Origin: Propionibacteriaceae bacterium
GTDB lineage: Bacteria > Actinomycetota > Actinomycetes > Propionibacteriales > Propionibacteriaceae
Length of the DNA stretch: 6,909 bases
Direction: 5' to 3'
Assembly: GCA_031282235.1 (NCBI GenBank)
Contig: JAITED010000095.1
Location: 1-6,909, forward strand
Part shown: piece by piece, positions 1 to 5,235 of the stretch
How positions within the stretch are numbered: the first letter of the stretch is position 1
How the letters are laid out: the number at the start of each line of letters is the position of its first letter
Program-made: the position numbers and the translations under genes
Notes under the pieces: model-generated
What the model saw: only the letters and a program-made list of their open reading frames with translations
Database searches by the model: none
What the model was told of the DNA's origin: nothing

Positions 1-243
1 GTGGTGTTCGTGCTCGCCGGAGCCTCCCAGATGAGCATAAAACGTTTTCTGGTTTTAGATTGCATCTCCTGTTTCGCATGGTTGCTGCTCCATTTCATGT
101 TGGGTTACATCATCGGTGACCCGGTGGTTACGGTGCTGAAGCAGTACGCCAAATACTCCAACTACGTCGCTATCGCGCTAGTGGTGTTCGTCATCGGCAC
201 CGCAGTAGTGAACGGGACACGCAAAGCGCGCGCCGGGGCATGA
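1..243 (+). CDS. DedA-family membrane protein, C-terminal part (5' end outside window)
   Basis: The frame is open from the first base and ends at TGA 241-243, giving 80 residues. The GTG at base 1 is probably an internal valine codon. The start of the fragment, AGASQMSIKRFLVLD, followed by a hydrophobic stretch with LLLHFMLGYIIGD, matches the conserved C-terminal part of DedA (SNARE-associated) proteins, where an AGxxxM..RF segment precedes the last membrane helices. Two hydrophobic segments are visible, at about residues 17-40 and 52-70, followed by a short basic tail (NGTRKARAGA). Family members are polytopic inner-membrane proteins linked to lipid-carrier flipping and envelope homeostasis, but substrate cannot be read here. 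A second in-frame stop (TAA 259-261) backs up the TGA. The gene converges on the DUF3263 gene with only 14 bases between the stops and no visible terminator. Confidence 0.75.
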   Translation: MVFVLAGASQMSIKRFLVLDCISCFAWLLLHFMLGYIIGDPVVTVLKQYAKYSNYVAIALVVFVIGTAVVNGTRKARAGA

Positions 244-257
244 CTAACGGGGCCTGA

Positions 258-593
258 CTAAGCGGCGACTTGATAACGCGGATACCGCGCCCGGTTGGTG
301 TCGCGTAAGCGCAACAGGCGTTTCACTAGCATCGGGTTGTAGAGGTAGGCGGCGGGGGTGTCTATGAGACGGCAAAGCAGTTGATAATAGCGCACCGGGC
401 TCAAACCCAACTCGCGGATTTGAGTGGCTTTCGATGCGCGATACCGCCACCAGTTGGCTTCCAAATCAAGCACTTCCTCCTCTAGGAGGCTCAACCCGGA
501 TTCGGCGTGTGATGCAGTTTCGTAATCTAATACGGCAGTTGTGGTGTGGCTGTGTTCCCTCATGTAGGTAACACTATGCGGCCCCACTGACAT
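258..593 (-). CDS. DUF3263-family small protein
   Basis: This 111-residue protein begins MSVGPHSVTY. The domain is at about residues 34-99: LLEEEVLDLEANWWRY, then KATQIRELGLSPVRYYQLLCRLID, then the arginine-rich NPMLVKRLLRLRD. That order (acidic helix with a WW pair, a helix-turn-helix-like LSPVRYYQLL segment, and DPMLV/NPMLV plus RLRR-type end) is typical of DUF3263, a family of actinobacterial proteins of about 100 residues with unknown function. The fold may be helix-turn-helix, which is inference. I chose ATG 591-593 because an AGGAGG lies 9 bases before it. A later ATG at 561-563 (MREHSH) lacks such a site and would give 101 residues. The reading frame opens inside the end of the thioredoxin gene, so translation is probably coupled. 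The N-terminal 33 residues look disordered. Confidence 0.82.
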   Translation of the reverse strand: MSVGPHSVTYMREHSHTTTAVLDYETASHAESGLSLLEEEVLDLEANWWRYRASKATQIRELGLSPVRYYQLLCRLIDTPAAYLYNPMLVKRLLRLRDTNRARYPRYQVAA

Positions 594-951
594 TTTTTGA
601 TGCCTCCTGAGCGGCTGCGGCGGCGGCAACATCAAAGCTGCGAATCTGTTCGATGAGGCGGTCCAGCCCGCTGGCAGGCAGCGCGCCAGCTTCGGCGTAC
701 ACCAGCGTGCCGCCCTTGAACGCCATCAGGGTAGGAATCGCCTGAATCGCCATCGCCCCGGCTAACTCCTGCTCGTCCTCGGTGTTCACCTTGGCGAACG
801 CGAAGTCGGTGTGCTTCTCGCTCGCCGCCTCGAAGATGGGGCCAAACTGCCGACAAGGGCCGCACCACGGTGCCCAAAAATCGACCAACAGGAGGTCGTT
901 GCCCGCGATAACCTCAGTGAAGTTGTCCTTGTTAGCAGTGATAATCGCCAT
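574..951 (-). CDS. trx: thioredoxin
   Basis: A 125-residue cytoplasmic thiol-disulfide oxidoreductase that would reduce protein disulfides and be recharged by thioredoxin reductase. The active site WCGPC is at residues 29-33, preceded by VDFWAP. The buried Asp is at 24, and the cis-proline is in AIPTL (Pro73), so all catalytic features are intact. The normal Trx1 fold ends near residue 108 (LIEQIRSFDV). The remaining 17 residues are an alanine-rich tail (six consecutive Ala, then QEASKNVSGAA) not usual for Trx1. The tail codons contain the ribosome site and first codons of the DUF3263 gene. ATG 949-951 has an AGGAGG 5 bases upstream. The gene lies 82 bases after serC on the same strand and may have its own promoter. 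The family is certain, but which thioredoxin paralogue this is cannot be decided from the window. Confidence 0.95.
   Translation of the reverse strand: MAIITANKDNFTEVIAGNDLLLVDFWAPWCGPCRQFGPIFEAASEKHTDFAFAKVNTEDEQELAGAMAIQAIPTLMAFKGGTLVYAEAGALPASGLDRLIEQIRSFDVAAAAAAQEASKNVSGAA
603..608 (-). promoter_or_regulatory. Shine-Dalgarno site of the DUF3263 gene, inside the thioredoxin gene
   Basis: Minus-strand AGGAGG, 9 bases before ATG 591-593. It lies within the codons for Gln-Glu-Ala in the thioredoxin tail. It decides the start of the DUF3263 protein and implies that ribosomes finishing thioredoxin can restart there. Confidence 0.7.
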
Positions 952-956
952 GATGT

Positions 957-962
957 CCTCCT
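957..962 (-). promoter_or_regulatory. Shine-Dalgarno site of thioredoxin
   Basis: A perfect minus-strand AGGAGG, 5 bases before ATG 949-951. It is one of only two canonical sites in the window and suggests strong translation of thioredoxin. Confidence 0.75.
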
Positions 963-989
963 AATGGGCGTATTGCGATGTCAAAAGTT

Positions 990-995
990 TCTATA
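990..995 (-). promoter_or_regulatory. possible -10 box for thioredoxin
   Basis: Minus-strand TATAGA overlaps an ATACGTA motif in the 82-base gap between serC and thioredoxin. It would start RNA about 30 bases before the start codon. No good -35 box lies at the right distance, so this is a weak call. The gap shows no clear terminator for serC, and read-through from serC is equally possible. Confidence 0.2.
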
Positions 996-1033
996 CGTAG
1001 TAACGGCAAGAGTCTATGCGATATTCCGGCAAC

Positions 1034-2155
1034 TTAAGCAGCCAAACGCTCGGTTACGTAGTCGATGCAGGCGGTGAGGGCTCGCACATCGGCGGGGTCA
1101 ACGGCGGCGTACACCCCGATGCGCAGTTGGTTGCGCCCCAGCGAGCGATACGGCGCGATGTCCACGATGCCATTTGCGCGCAGTACCCGCAACAGCGCTT
1201 GGGTGTCGATGGTCGCATCGAAATCAATGGTGCAAACCACCGGGGAACGCAACGCAGGGTCGGTGACGAATGGCGTAGTCAAAGGGTTATTTTGGGCCCA
1301 AGTGTAGATGTGGGACGACGACTGCGTGGTACGAGCCACCACAAACTCCAACCCGCCAGCGTCTAGCATCCAGCGCAACTGTTGCTCCAGCAGGAACAAG
1401 GTGGCGATGGCTGGGGTGTTGTACGTCTGGTCTTTACGGGAGTTTTCCACCGCCAACGTGAGGTCGAGCAGCGGCGGTATCCAGCGCGACTGGGCAGCTT
1501 TAATACGCGCAGCGCGCTCCAGCAGCGCCGGGGAGCAGTACGCCACCCACAAGCCCCCGTCGGAGCTGAAATTTTTCTGCGGCGCGAAGTAATACGCATC
1601 TGTGGCCGAGATGTCGGCAGTCATGCCCCCGGCGGCGCTGGTAGCGTCTATCAACACCAACGCAGCGCTATCAATCCCCGCAGGCCGCAAAACTGGGGTG
1701 CGCACCCCAGTGGAAGTCTCGTGTTGCGCCCAAGCGTATGTGTCTACGTCGGGAGATGCACTCGGCACCACCGCTGCTCCCGCTGGCACTTCGTATACCA
1801 CCGGTTCCTCTAGGAACGGTGCGGCGGCTGCGGCGGCGAATTTACGGCTGAACTCGCCGCAAACCCCGAACGCGCCGCGCCGCGCGATGAGCGCGCAGGT
1901 GGCCAAATCCCAAAACAGTGAAGCGCCGCCGTTGCCGAGTACCACCTCGTATCCGTCGGGTACGGCGTAGAGGGCGCGTAACTGTTCCCGAATCGCGCCC
2001 ACTAGGTTGCGTATCGGCGGTTGCCGGTGCGACGTACCCATCAGATGATGCGCCGCACCCAAAGCCTGGAGCGCTTCGCGGCGTATCTGCGCTGGCCCAG
2101 AGCCGAATCGGCCATCTTTAGGCAGCAGCGCGGCGGGGATAACGATGTCGGTCAT
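1034..2155 (-). CDS. serC: phosphoserine aminotransferase (actinobacterial type)
   Basis: A 373-residue PLP enzyme of serine synthesis that converts 3-phosphohydroxypyruvate plus glutamate to O-phosphoserine plus 2-oxoglutarate. Visible class-V aminotransferase marks include GTSHRQPP at 40-47, GNGGASLFWDL at 74-84, LIDATSAAGG at 168-177 (Asp170 should contact the PLP ring nitrogen), and YYFAPQKNFSSDGGLW at 188-203, with Lys194 the expected Schiff-base lysine. TYNTPA at 244-249 is the usual phosphate/dimer loop, and RIGVYAAVD lies near the end. Length fits the mycobacterial-type enzymes (about 370-380). I start at ATG 2153-2155 because the protein begins MTDIVIPAALLPKDGRFGSGP like its family. 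The frame stays open further upstream into the permease gene, but that part is antisense-frame noise. No Shine-Dalgarno site is present, so the start may be leaderless or nearly so. serA and serB are not in the window. Confidence 0.93.
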   Translation of the reverse strand: MTDIVIPAALLPKDGRFGSGPAQIRREALQALGAAHHLMGTSHRQPPIRNLVGAIREQLRALYAVPDGYEVVLGNGGASLFWDLATCALIARRGAFGVCGEFSRKFAAAAAAPFLEEPVVYEVPAGAAVVPSASPDVDTYAWAQHETSTGVRTPVLRPAGIDSAALVLIDATSAAGGMTADISATDAYYFAPQKNFSSDGGLWVAYCSPALLERAARIKAAQSRWIPPLLDLTLAVENSRKDQTYNTPAIATLFLLEQQLRWMLDAGGLEFVVARTTQSSSHIYTWAQNNPLTTPFVTDPALRSPVVCTIDFDATIDTQALLRVLRANGIVDIAPYRSLGRNQLRIGVYAAVDPADVRALTACIDYVTERLAA

Positions 2156-2162
2156 GGTGTCG

Positions 2163-2178
2163 ATTGTGTCACAAGCTA
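2163..2178 (-). promoter_or_regulatory. candidate serC promoter -10 region
   Basis: Only 36 bases separate the serC start codon from the hairpin upstream. Two minus-strand candidates fit: CACAAT at 2163-2168, 7 bases before ATG, and TAGCTT at 2173-2178, 17 bases before it. The first would give a leaderless message and the second a leader of about 10 bases. Neither has a good -35 box. The absence of a ribosome site supports a very short leader. Confidence 0.3.
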
Positions 2179-2191
2179 GCGGTGGAATCAC

Positions 2192-2242
2192 ATACGTACA
2201 GCCCCGGCGCTTAAGTGTCCCCAGCGCCGGGGCTGTACGTAT
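2192..2242 (-). terminator. long perfect hairpin between permease and serC
   Basis: The arms 2192-2211 and 2223-2242 are exact reverse complements (20 bp) around an 11-base loop. The inner half of the stem is GC-rich (GCCCCGGCGC), while the outer end is ATACGTAC. The hairpin begins 14 bases after the permease stop codon, the normal place for a terminator, but neither strand carries a T-tract after it. Hairpins without a T-tail are often taken as terminators or RNA-stabilising ends in actinobacteria. It separates the permease transcript from serC. Confidence 0.65.
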
Positions 2243-2256
2243 CGAATTGCGAATAG

Positions 2257-3870
2257 TTAGCCGGTGACCCAGCGCAACAGCGGCCCTTGCATGAAGTAGA
2301 GCGCGAACATGAACGCGGAGCCCCACATGATTGGGTGGATGTCTTTGGCCTTGCCAGCAAAGACTTTCACCAATACGTATGTGATGAAGCCGCCGCCGAT
2401 ACCGACGGTGATGGAGTAACCGAACGGCATCAAAATGGCGGTGACATACGCCGGAATCGCCAGCGTGGGCTCTTTCCAAGGCACTTCACCAAGCTGAGTG
2501 ACCATCAGGAAGCCGACGAACACCAGCGCCGGAGCGACGGCCTCAGACGGCACCATGTTGGTGAGCGGCGAGATGAATACGGCGGCTAGGAACGCGGCAC
2601 CGGTGACGAGGTTGGCGAAACCGGTACGCGCCCCATCGCCGACACCGGAGGCCGATTCGATGTAGGAGGTGTTAGACGAAACTGAGGCGGCACCACCAGC
2701 GATAGCGCCGATGGAGTCAACCAGCAGGATTTCACGCAAGTGCTCCGGTTCGCCCTTGTCACTGAGGAGGTTGCCCTCAGCGCCGATGGCGACCACGGTG
2801 CCCATGGTGTCAAAGAAGTCGGCGAGCAGCAGCGAGAATACGAACATCAGCCCGGTGATGATGCTAGCGAACGAGAAGCCGCCCGCGATTACAGCCCCAT
2901 CAGCGCCTACGCTCCAGGATTGGAAACCGCCCAGCAGGTCGATACGTCCCAACAGGGAGAGGTCGGGGAGACCGAAATCGGAGAGCAACTGCGGCACGTT
3001 CAGCGACCAGCCGGTGACTACGCCATCGTTTTGGGTGCCGATAGGGTGGATGCTCTGTCCGATGATGGCGAGCGCGGTGGCTCCCACGATTGCGATGAGG
3101 AACGCCCCGCGTACCTTCTTGGTGTAGAGCGCAATCAGTGTGAACAGCCCCAGTACGAACACCACCATGGGGAACCCGTCGATGGAGGTGGAGACGCCGA
3201 ACGTGGTGATGGTGCCGGAGCCTTTACGGATGATGCCCGCGTCCACCAGACCGATGAAGGCGATGAACAGGCCGATACCAGCGGAGATGGCGAAGCGCAA
3301 CGCCGGAGGCACCGCGCGGAACACCGCTTCCCTAAAGCCGGTGAATACCAAGATGGTGATTAGGATGCCGTCCCACACCACGACACCCATCGCGGCTTTC
3401 CAAGGCATGAACTGGGTCAATACGTAGGCAACCATGGAGTTGATGCCCAAGCCGGTAGCCAGCGCCACCGGGTAACGCCCCACGATGCCCATCAGAATCG
3501 TCATCACCCCAGCGACTAGGGCGGTAGCGGCGGCGACGGCACCCATAGATGCGCCGACCGCGCCATCCTCGGTGGGCAACATGCCGTTCACCAAGCGCCC
3601 CTCGATGTCAGTTGCGGTGCCGATGATGATGGGGTTGAGGACGATGATGTAGGCCATGGTGAGGAAAGTCACCAGACCACCACGCGCCTCACGACCGATA
3701 GTAGAGCCGCGGCGTTTGATGCCGAACCAATTATCAATAGTAAAACCGCTAGTCACAGCCTTTTCCTGCGGTGCAGGCGGGGCAGTTGTAGCGGTTGTTT
3801 TCTTATTAGGAGTTTTTTTCGCATTAGCAGCGGCTGGTTTCCCAGCCGATTTAGAAGCGGTTTTTGCCAT
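2257..3870 (-). CDS. AzgA-type (NCS2/COG2252) purine permease
   Basis: A 537-residue polytopic inner-membrane transporter, probably a proton-coupled importer of adenine, guanine or hypoxanthine. Family marks are IGREARGGLVTFLTMAYII at 58-76, YPVALATGLGIN at 133-144, ADFFDTMGTVVAIG at 350-363, SNTSYIESASGVGDGARTG at 399-417, and EVPWKEPTLAIPA near 462-474. The aspartate/glutamate pair in the DFFDT and YIES motifs sits where this family binds purine and proton. Many hydrophobic helices follow residue 64. The first 43 residues are a lysine/alanine/threonine-rich tail with no membrane segment and no signal peptide. The tail makes the protein longer than the usual 430-500. ATG 3868-3870 has only a poor ribosome site. 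A GTG at 3754-3756 (residue 39) follows AGGAAAAGG and could be the real start of a 499-residue protein. Exact base specificity cannot be read from the sequence. Confidence 0.88.
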   Translation of the reverse strand: MAKTASKSAGKPAAANAKKTPNKKTTATTAPPAPQEKAVTSGFTIDNWFGIKRRGSTIGREARGGLVTFLTMAYIIVLNPIIIGTATDIEGRLVNGMLPTEDGAVGASMGAVAAATALVAGVMTILMGIVGRYPVALATGLGINSMVAYVLTQFMPWKAAMGVVVWDGILITILVFTGFREAVFRAVPPALRFAISAGIGLFIAFIGLVDAGIIRKGSGTITTFGVSTSIDGFPMVVFVLGLFTLIALYTKKVRGAFLIAIVGATALAIIGQSIHPIGTQNDGVVTGWSLNVPQLLSDFGLPDLSLLGRIDLLGGFQSWSVGADGAVIAGGFSFASIITGLMFVFSLLLADFFDTMGTVVAIGAEGNLLSDKGEPEHLREILLVDSIGAIAGGAASVSSNTSYIESASGVGDGARTGFANLVTGAAFLAAVFISPLTNMVPSEAVAPALVFVGFLMVTQLGEVPWKEPTLAIPAYVTAILMPFGYSITVGIGGGFITYVLVKVFAGKAKDIHPIMWGSAFMFALYFMQGPLLRWVTG

Positions 3871-3896
3871 GCGTTAAATGCTACCCAGCCATCCCC

Positions 3897-3942
3897 AAAA
3901 CTCCGCACTCCTGTCCACAAAGTGGGGCAAATGCCAGCGGAG
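3897..3942 (-). promoter_or_regulatory. folded leader or terminator before the permease gene
   Basis: Read on the minus strand, CTCCGC (3937-3942) pairs with GCGGAG (3901-3906), which is followed at once by TTTT (3897-3900). Between the arms are two small adjacent hairpins: GGC-ATTT-GCC at 3926-3935 and CCAC-TTT-GTGG at 3915-3925. The layout resembles a small three-way junction closed by a 6-bp stem with a T-run after it. It could be the terminator of the upstream DUF3027 message or an attenuator in the permease leader. The rest of this 88-base gap shows no clear promoter. Confidence 0.4.
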
Positions 3943-3958
3943 AGCGTCAGATACGGGT

Positions 3959-4735
3959 TCAGTCGAAGATGCTTTGGTCTATGCCGATGGTGTCATAGAC
4001 GGGGACGGGGATGTCGATTTCGCGTTCTTCGGCTACGACATCGGAGTGGCCACCGCAACCGTGGTCGAAAGAGACCACCCGGGCATCAAAGGGGGAGTAC
4101 TCGTTGGTGCAGACCCCAAAGATGTTGCCCAATCGCCCGGAGAGCCGGATGAAGAAACCGCAGCTGATGCAGTTAGCGGGAGCGAAGCGCGTATCTGGGC
4201 CGTTCGGGCCGCCCGAGCCGCTAATCCAGCGCACGGCGGTTTGGGTGCGCCCAGCGGGCGAAAGCAGCCGCTCACGCCCCAACCCCAACTCGGCCACTAG
4301 AGCCCGGGTGAGTGACCACTCGGCGGGGTCGTCGTCTGGCAACATCTCGCCGCCGGTGAAGCCCGGCTCTAGGCGGGGGTCGTTGTCGAGGGTGGGGAGC
4401 AGCATACCGGGGGCGATGTCACCGGGTTGCAAACGCTCACTCCACGGCACCCAAGCTGGGGCGAGCAGCGCCGTTTCGGAGGCGGGCAACAACACCACCT
4501 CGTCCACCGTGGCCGATTTAGCGCGTGGCACCCGGGTCATGGTAACCGCCCACGCCCAGCCGGGGTACGCCGGGTGGGTGCAGGTGAAGTAGTGAGTGGC
4601 CATACGTTCGCCGTCGGAGGTACACCACAGGTGCTCGCCCACGCCGAAGTCCGCTGCGGCCACCGTAGCGGCTGCACGAGCCTGTTCCACGGCCTTAGCG
4701 ATAGTGTTGTCTGGCCGTGGTGTTACCTGCGCCAT
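3959..4735 (-). CDS. DUF3027-family protein with Cys/His cluster
   Basis: A 258-residue soluble protein of unknown function. The family signature is clear: APAWVPWSERLQPGDIAPGMLLPT at about 92-115 with DNDPRLEPGF just after, then AGRTQTAVRW at 161-170, and the C-terminal FAPANCISCGFFI...FGVCTNEYSPFDARVVSFDHGCGGHS. The cysteines at 189, 192, 209 and 227 with His225 and His230 form a plausible zinc site (inference from spacing). There is no signal peptide or membrane segment. ATG 4733-4735 lies 4 bases after the stop of the cold-shock gene, with GGAG 10 bases upstream inside that gene, so the two are surely one transcript. The same pairing of a long cold-shock protein and DUF3027 near serC is, as I recall, found in mycobacteria (the Rv0871-Rv0884c area). 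This suggests a shared role in RNA handling or stress, which is not shown here. Confidence 0.88.
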   Translation of the reverse strand: MAQVTPRPDNTIAKAVEQARAAATVAAADFGVGEHLWCTSDGERMATHYFTCTHPAYPGWAWAVTMTRVPRAKSATVDEVVLLPASETALLAPAWVPWSERLQPGDIAPGMLLPTLDNDPRLEPGFTGGEMLPDDDPAEWSLTRALVAELGLGRERLLSPAGRTQTAVRWISGSGGPNGPDTRFAPANCISCGFFIRLSGRLGNIFGVCTNEYSPFDARVVSFDHGCGGHSDVVAEEREIDIPVPVYDTIGIDQSIFD

Positions 4736-4739
4736 ACGC

Positions 4740-5123
4740 TCACAGCTCCAACTCGTCGGCCACTGCCCGCAGCATGGTGGCTACTTTGGTGGCGAGTTTC
4801 GGGTCGGGGTAGCGGTCTCTGCGATAACCGTTGCCGATGTTATCCAACAGCTTGATGAGGTCTTCAAACATCACCGCCAACGTCTCCGGCGGCTTACGCT
4901 GCGCCTTTGACAAGCTGACGGGGGCTTCAAGCACAGCCACGGATAGCGCCTGTTCGCCTTTGCGACCCTCAATTACTCCGAACTCGACTTTCTGTCCCGC
5001 TTTGAGGGTCGCTAGCCCCGCGGGCAACGCTTGCGCGCGCACATACACGTCGCCACCATCGTCTTTGGTGATGAAGCCGAAGCCTTTCTCCGCGTCATAG
5101 AAACGCACTTTGCCTGTCGGCAC
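4740..5123 (-). CDS. cspB: cold-shock protein with C-terminal extension (CspB type)
   Basis: A 127-residue protein. Residues 1-66 form a cold-shock (OB-fold) domain that binds single-stranded nucleic acid: MPTGKVRFYDAEKGFGFI contains RNP1 KGFGFI at 13-18, and DVYVRAQAL contains the RNP2 strand at 25-33, with YVR replacing the FVH of the short Csp proteins. Residues 80-127 are an added helical domain (MFEDLIKLLDNI, then YPDPKLATKVATMLRAVADELE). This two-part layout and the YVR variant match the long CspB proteins of actinobacteria, in contrast to the roughly 67-residue CspA type. The start is GTG 5121-5123, fixed by the conserved MPTGKV beginning; AGGAAAGCAGG lies 8-18 bases before it and is a loosely placed ribosome site. 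It leads the transcript with the DUF3027 gene 4 bases downstream. The symbol is by resemblance. Confidence 0.87.
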   Translation of the reverse strand: MPTGKVRFYDAEKGFGFITKDDGGDVYVRAQALPAGLATLKAGQKVEFGVIEGRKGEQALSVAVLEAPVSLSKAQRKPPETLAVMFEDLIKLLDNIGNGYRRDRYPDPKLATKVATMLRAVADELEL

Positions 5124-5153
5124 GACTAGCCTGCTTTCCTCTAATTTCTTTTA

Positions 5154-5179
5154 GTACGCACCTCTAAGTGCGCCCGTAC
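5154..5179 (-). promoter_or_regulatory. hairpin in the cold-shock gene leader
   Basis: On the minus strand GTAC-GGGC-GCAC, a six-base loop, then GTGC-GTAC form an 8-bp stem interrupted by a four-base bulge on one side. It ends 30 bases before the GTG start. If the -10 box at 5186-5191 is real, RNA would begin at about the first base of this stem, giving a 5'-capping hairpin. It may stabilise the message or affect temperature response (inference). Confidence 0.4.
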
Positions 5180-5182
5180 ATG

Positions 5183-5197
5183 ACAAGCCTAGCTTGT
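5183..5197. promoter_or_regulatory. palindrome and possible -10 box between divergent genes
   Basis: ACAAGC (5183-5188) and GCTTGT (5192-5197) are an inverted repeat around CTA. The minus-strand hexamer TAGGCT at 5186-5191 lies inside it and fits a -10 box for the cold-shock gene, with a leader of about 56 bases. A bound regulator could control this promoter and lies close to the divergent one. No convincing -35 box is seen. Confidence 0.35.
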
Positions 5198-5222
5198 GGT
5201 TTCAGATGGCGCTAGCGCGCCG

Positions 5223-5228
5223 TAGACT
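5223..5228 (+). promoter_or_regulatory. -10 box for a leaderless transcript of the proline-rich gene
   Basis: TAGACT ends 7 bases before ATG 5236-5238, so transcription would begin at or next to the A of the start codon. There is no Shine-Dalgarno site before this ATG. The TAnnnT box at this spacing is the usual sign of leaderless genes in actinobacteria. The -35 region is poor (TTTCAG at 5200-5205). Confidence 0.5.
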
Positions 5229-5235
5229 AAAACGC

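Noticed and set aside
241..261. Tandem TGACTAA (241-247 and 255-261) as a possible regulatory or attachment repeat.
   Set aside because: Two seven-base copies between convergent stops are easily explained by chance and by stop codons on both strands.
979..984. Perfect minus-strand TTGACA, a possible -35 box for thioredoxin.
   Set aside because: The expected -10 position falls on the ribosome site (GGAGGA), leaving no room for a transcription start before the start codon.
2156..2479. Extended N-terminus of serC, adding 108 residues from the permease region.
   Set aside because: The added part lies over the end of the permease gene in another frame and looks random. The family N-terminus begins at 2155, and the hairpin at 2192-2242 would lie inside the added part.
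2740..3363. Plus-strand open frame of 207 codons inside the permease gene.
   Set aside because: It is antisense to a well-recognised transporter, its product is a low-complexity acidic sequence, and it has no ribosome site or family features. It follows from the codon bias of the opposite strand.
3871..3958. Classical purine riboswitch before the purine permease.
   Set aside because: The gap is only 88 bases and lacks the conserved junction and loop sequences. The folded element at 3897-3942 has different, shorter stems.
4011..4592. Plus-strand open frame of 193 codons opposite the DUF3027 gene.
   Set aside because: The DUF3027 frame matches a known family over its whole length, while this one shows no domain. 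It is a shadow of GC-rich codon use.
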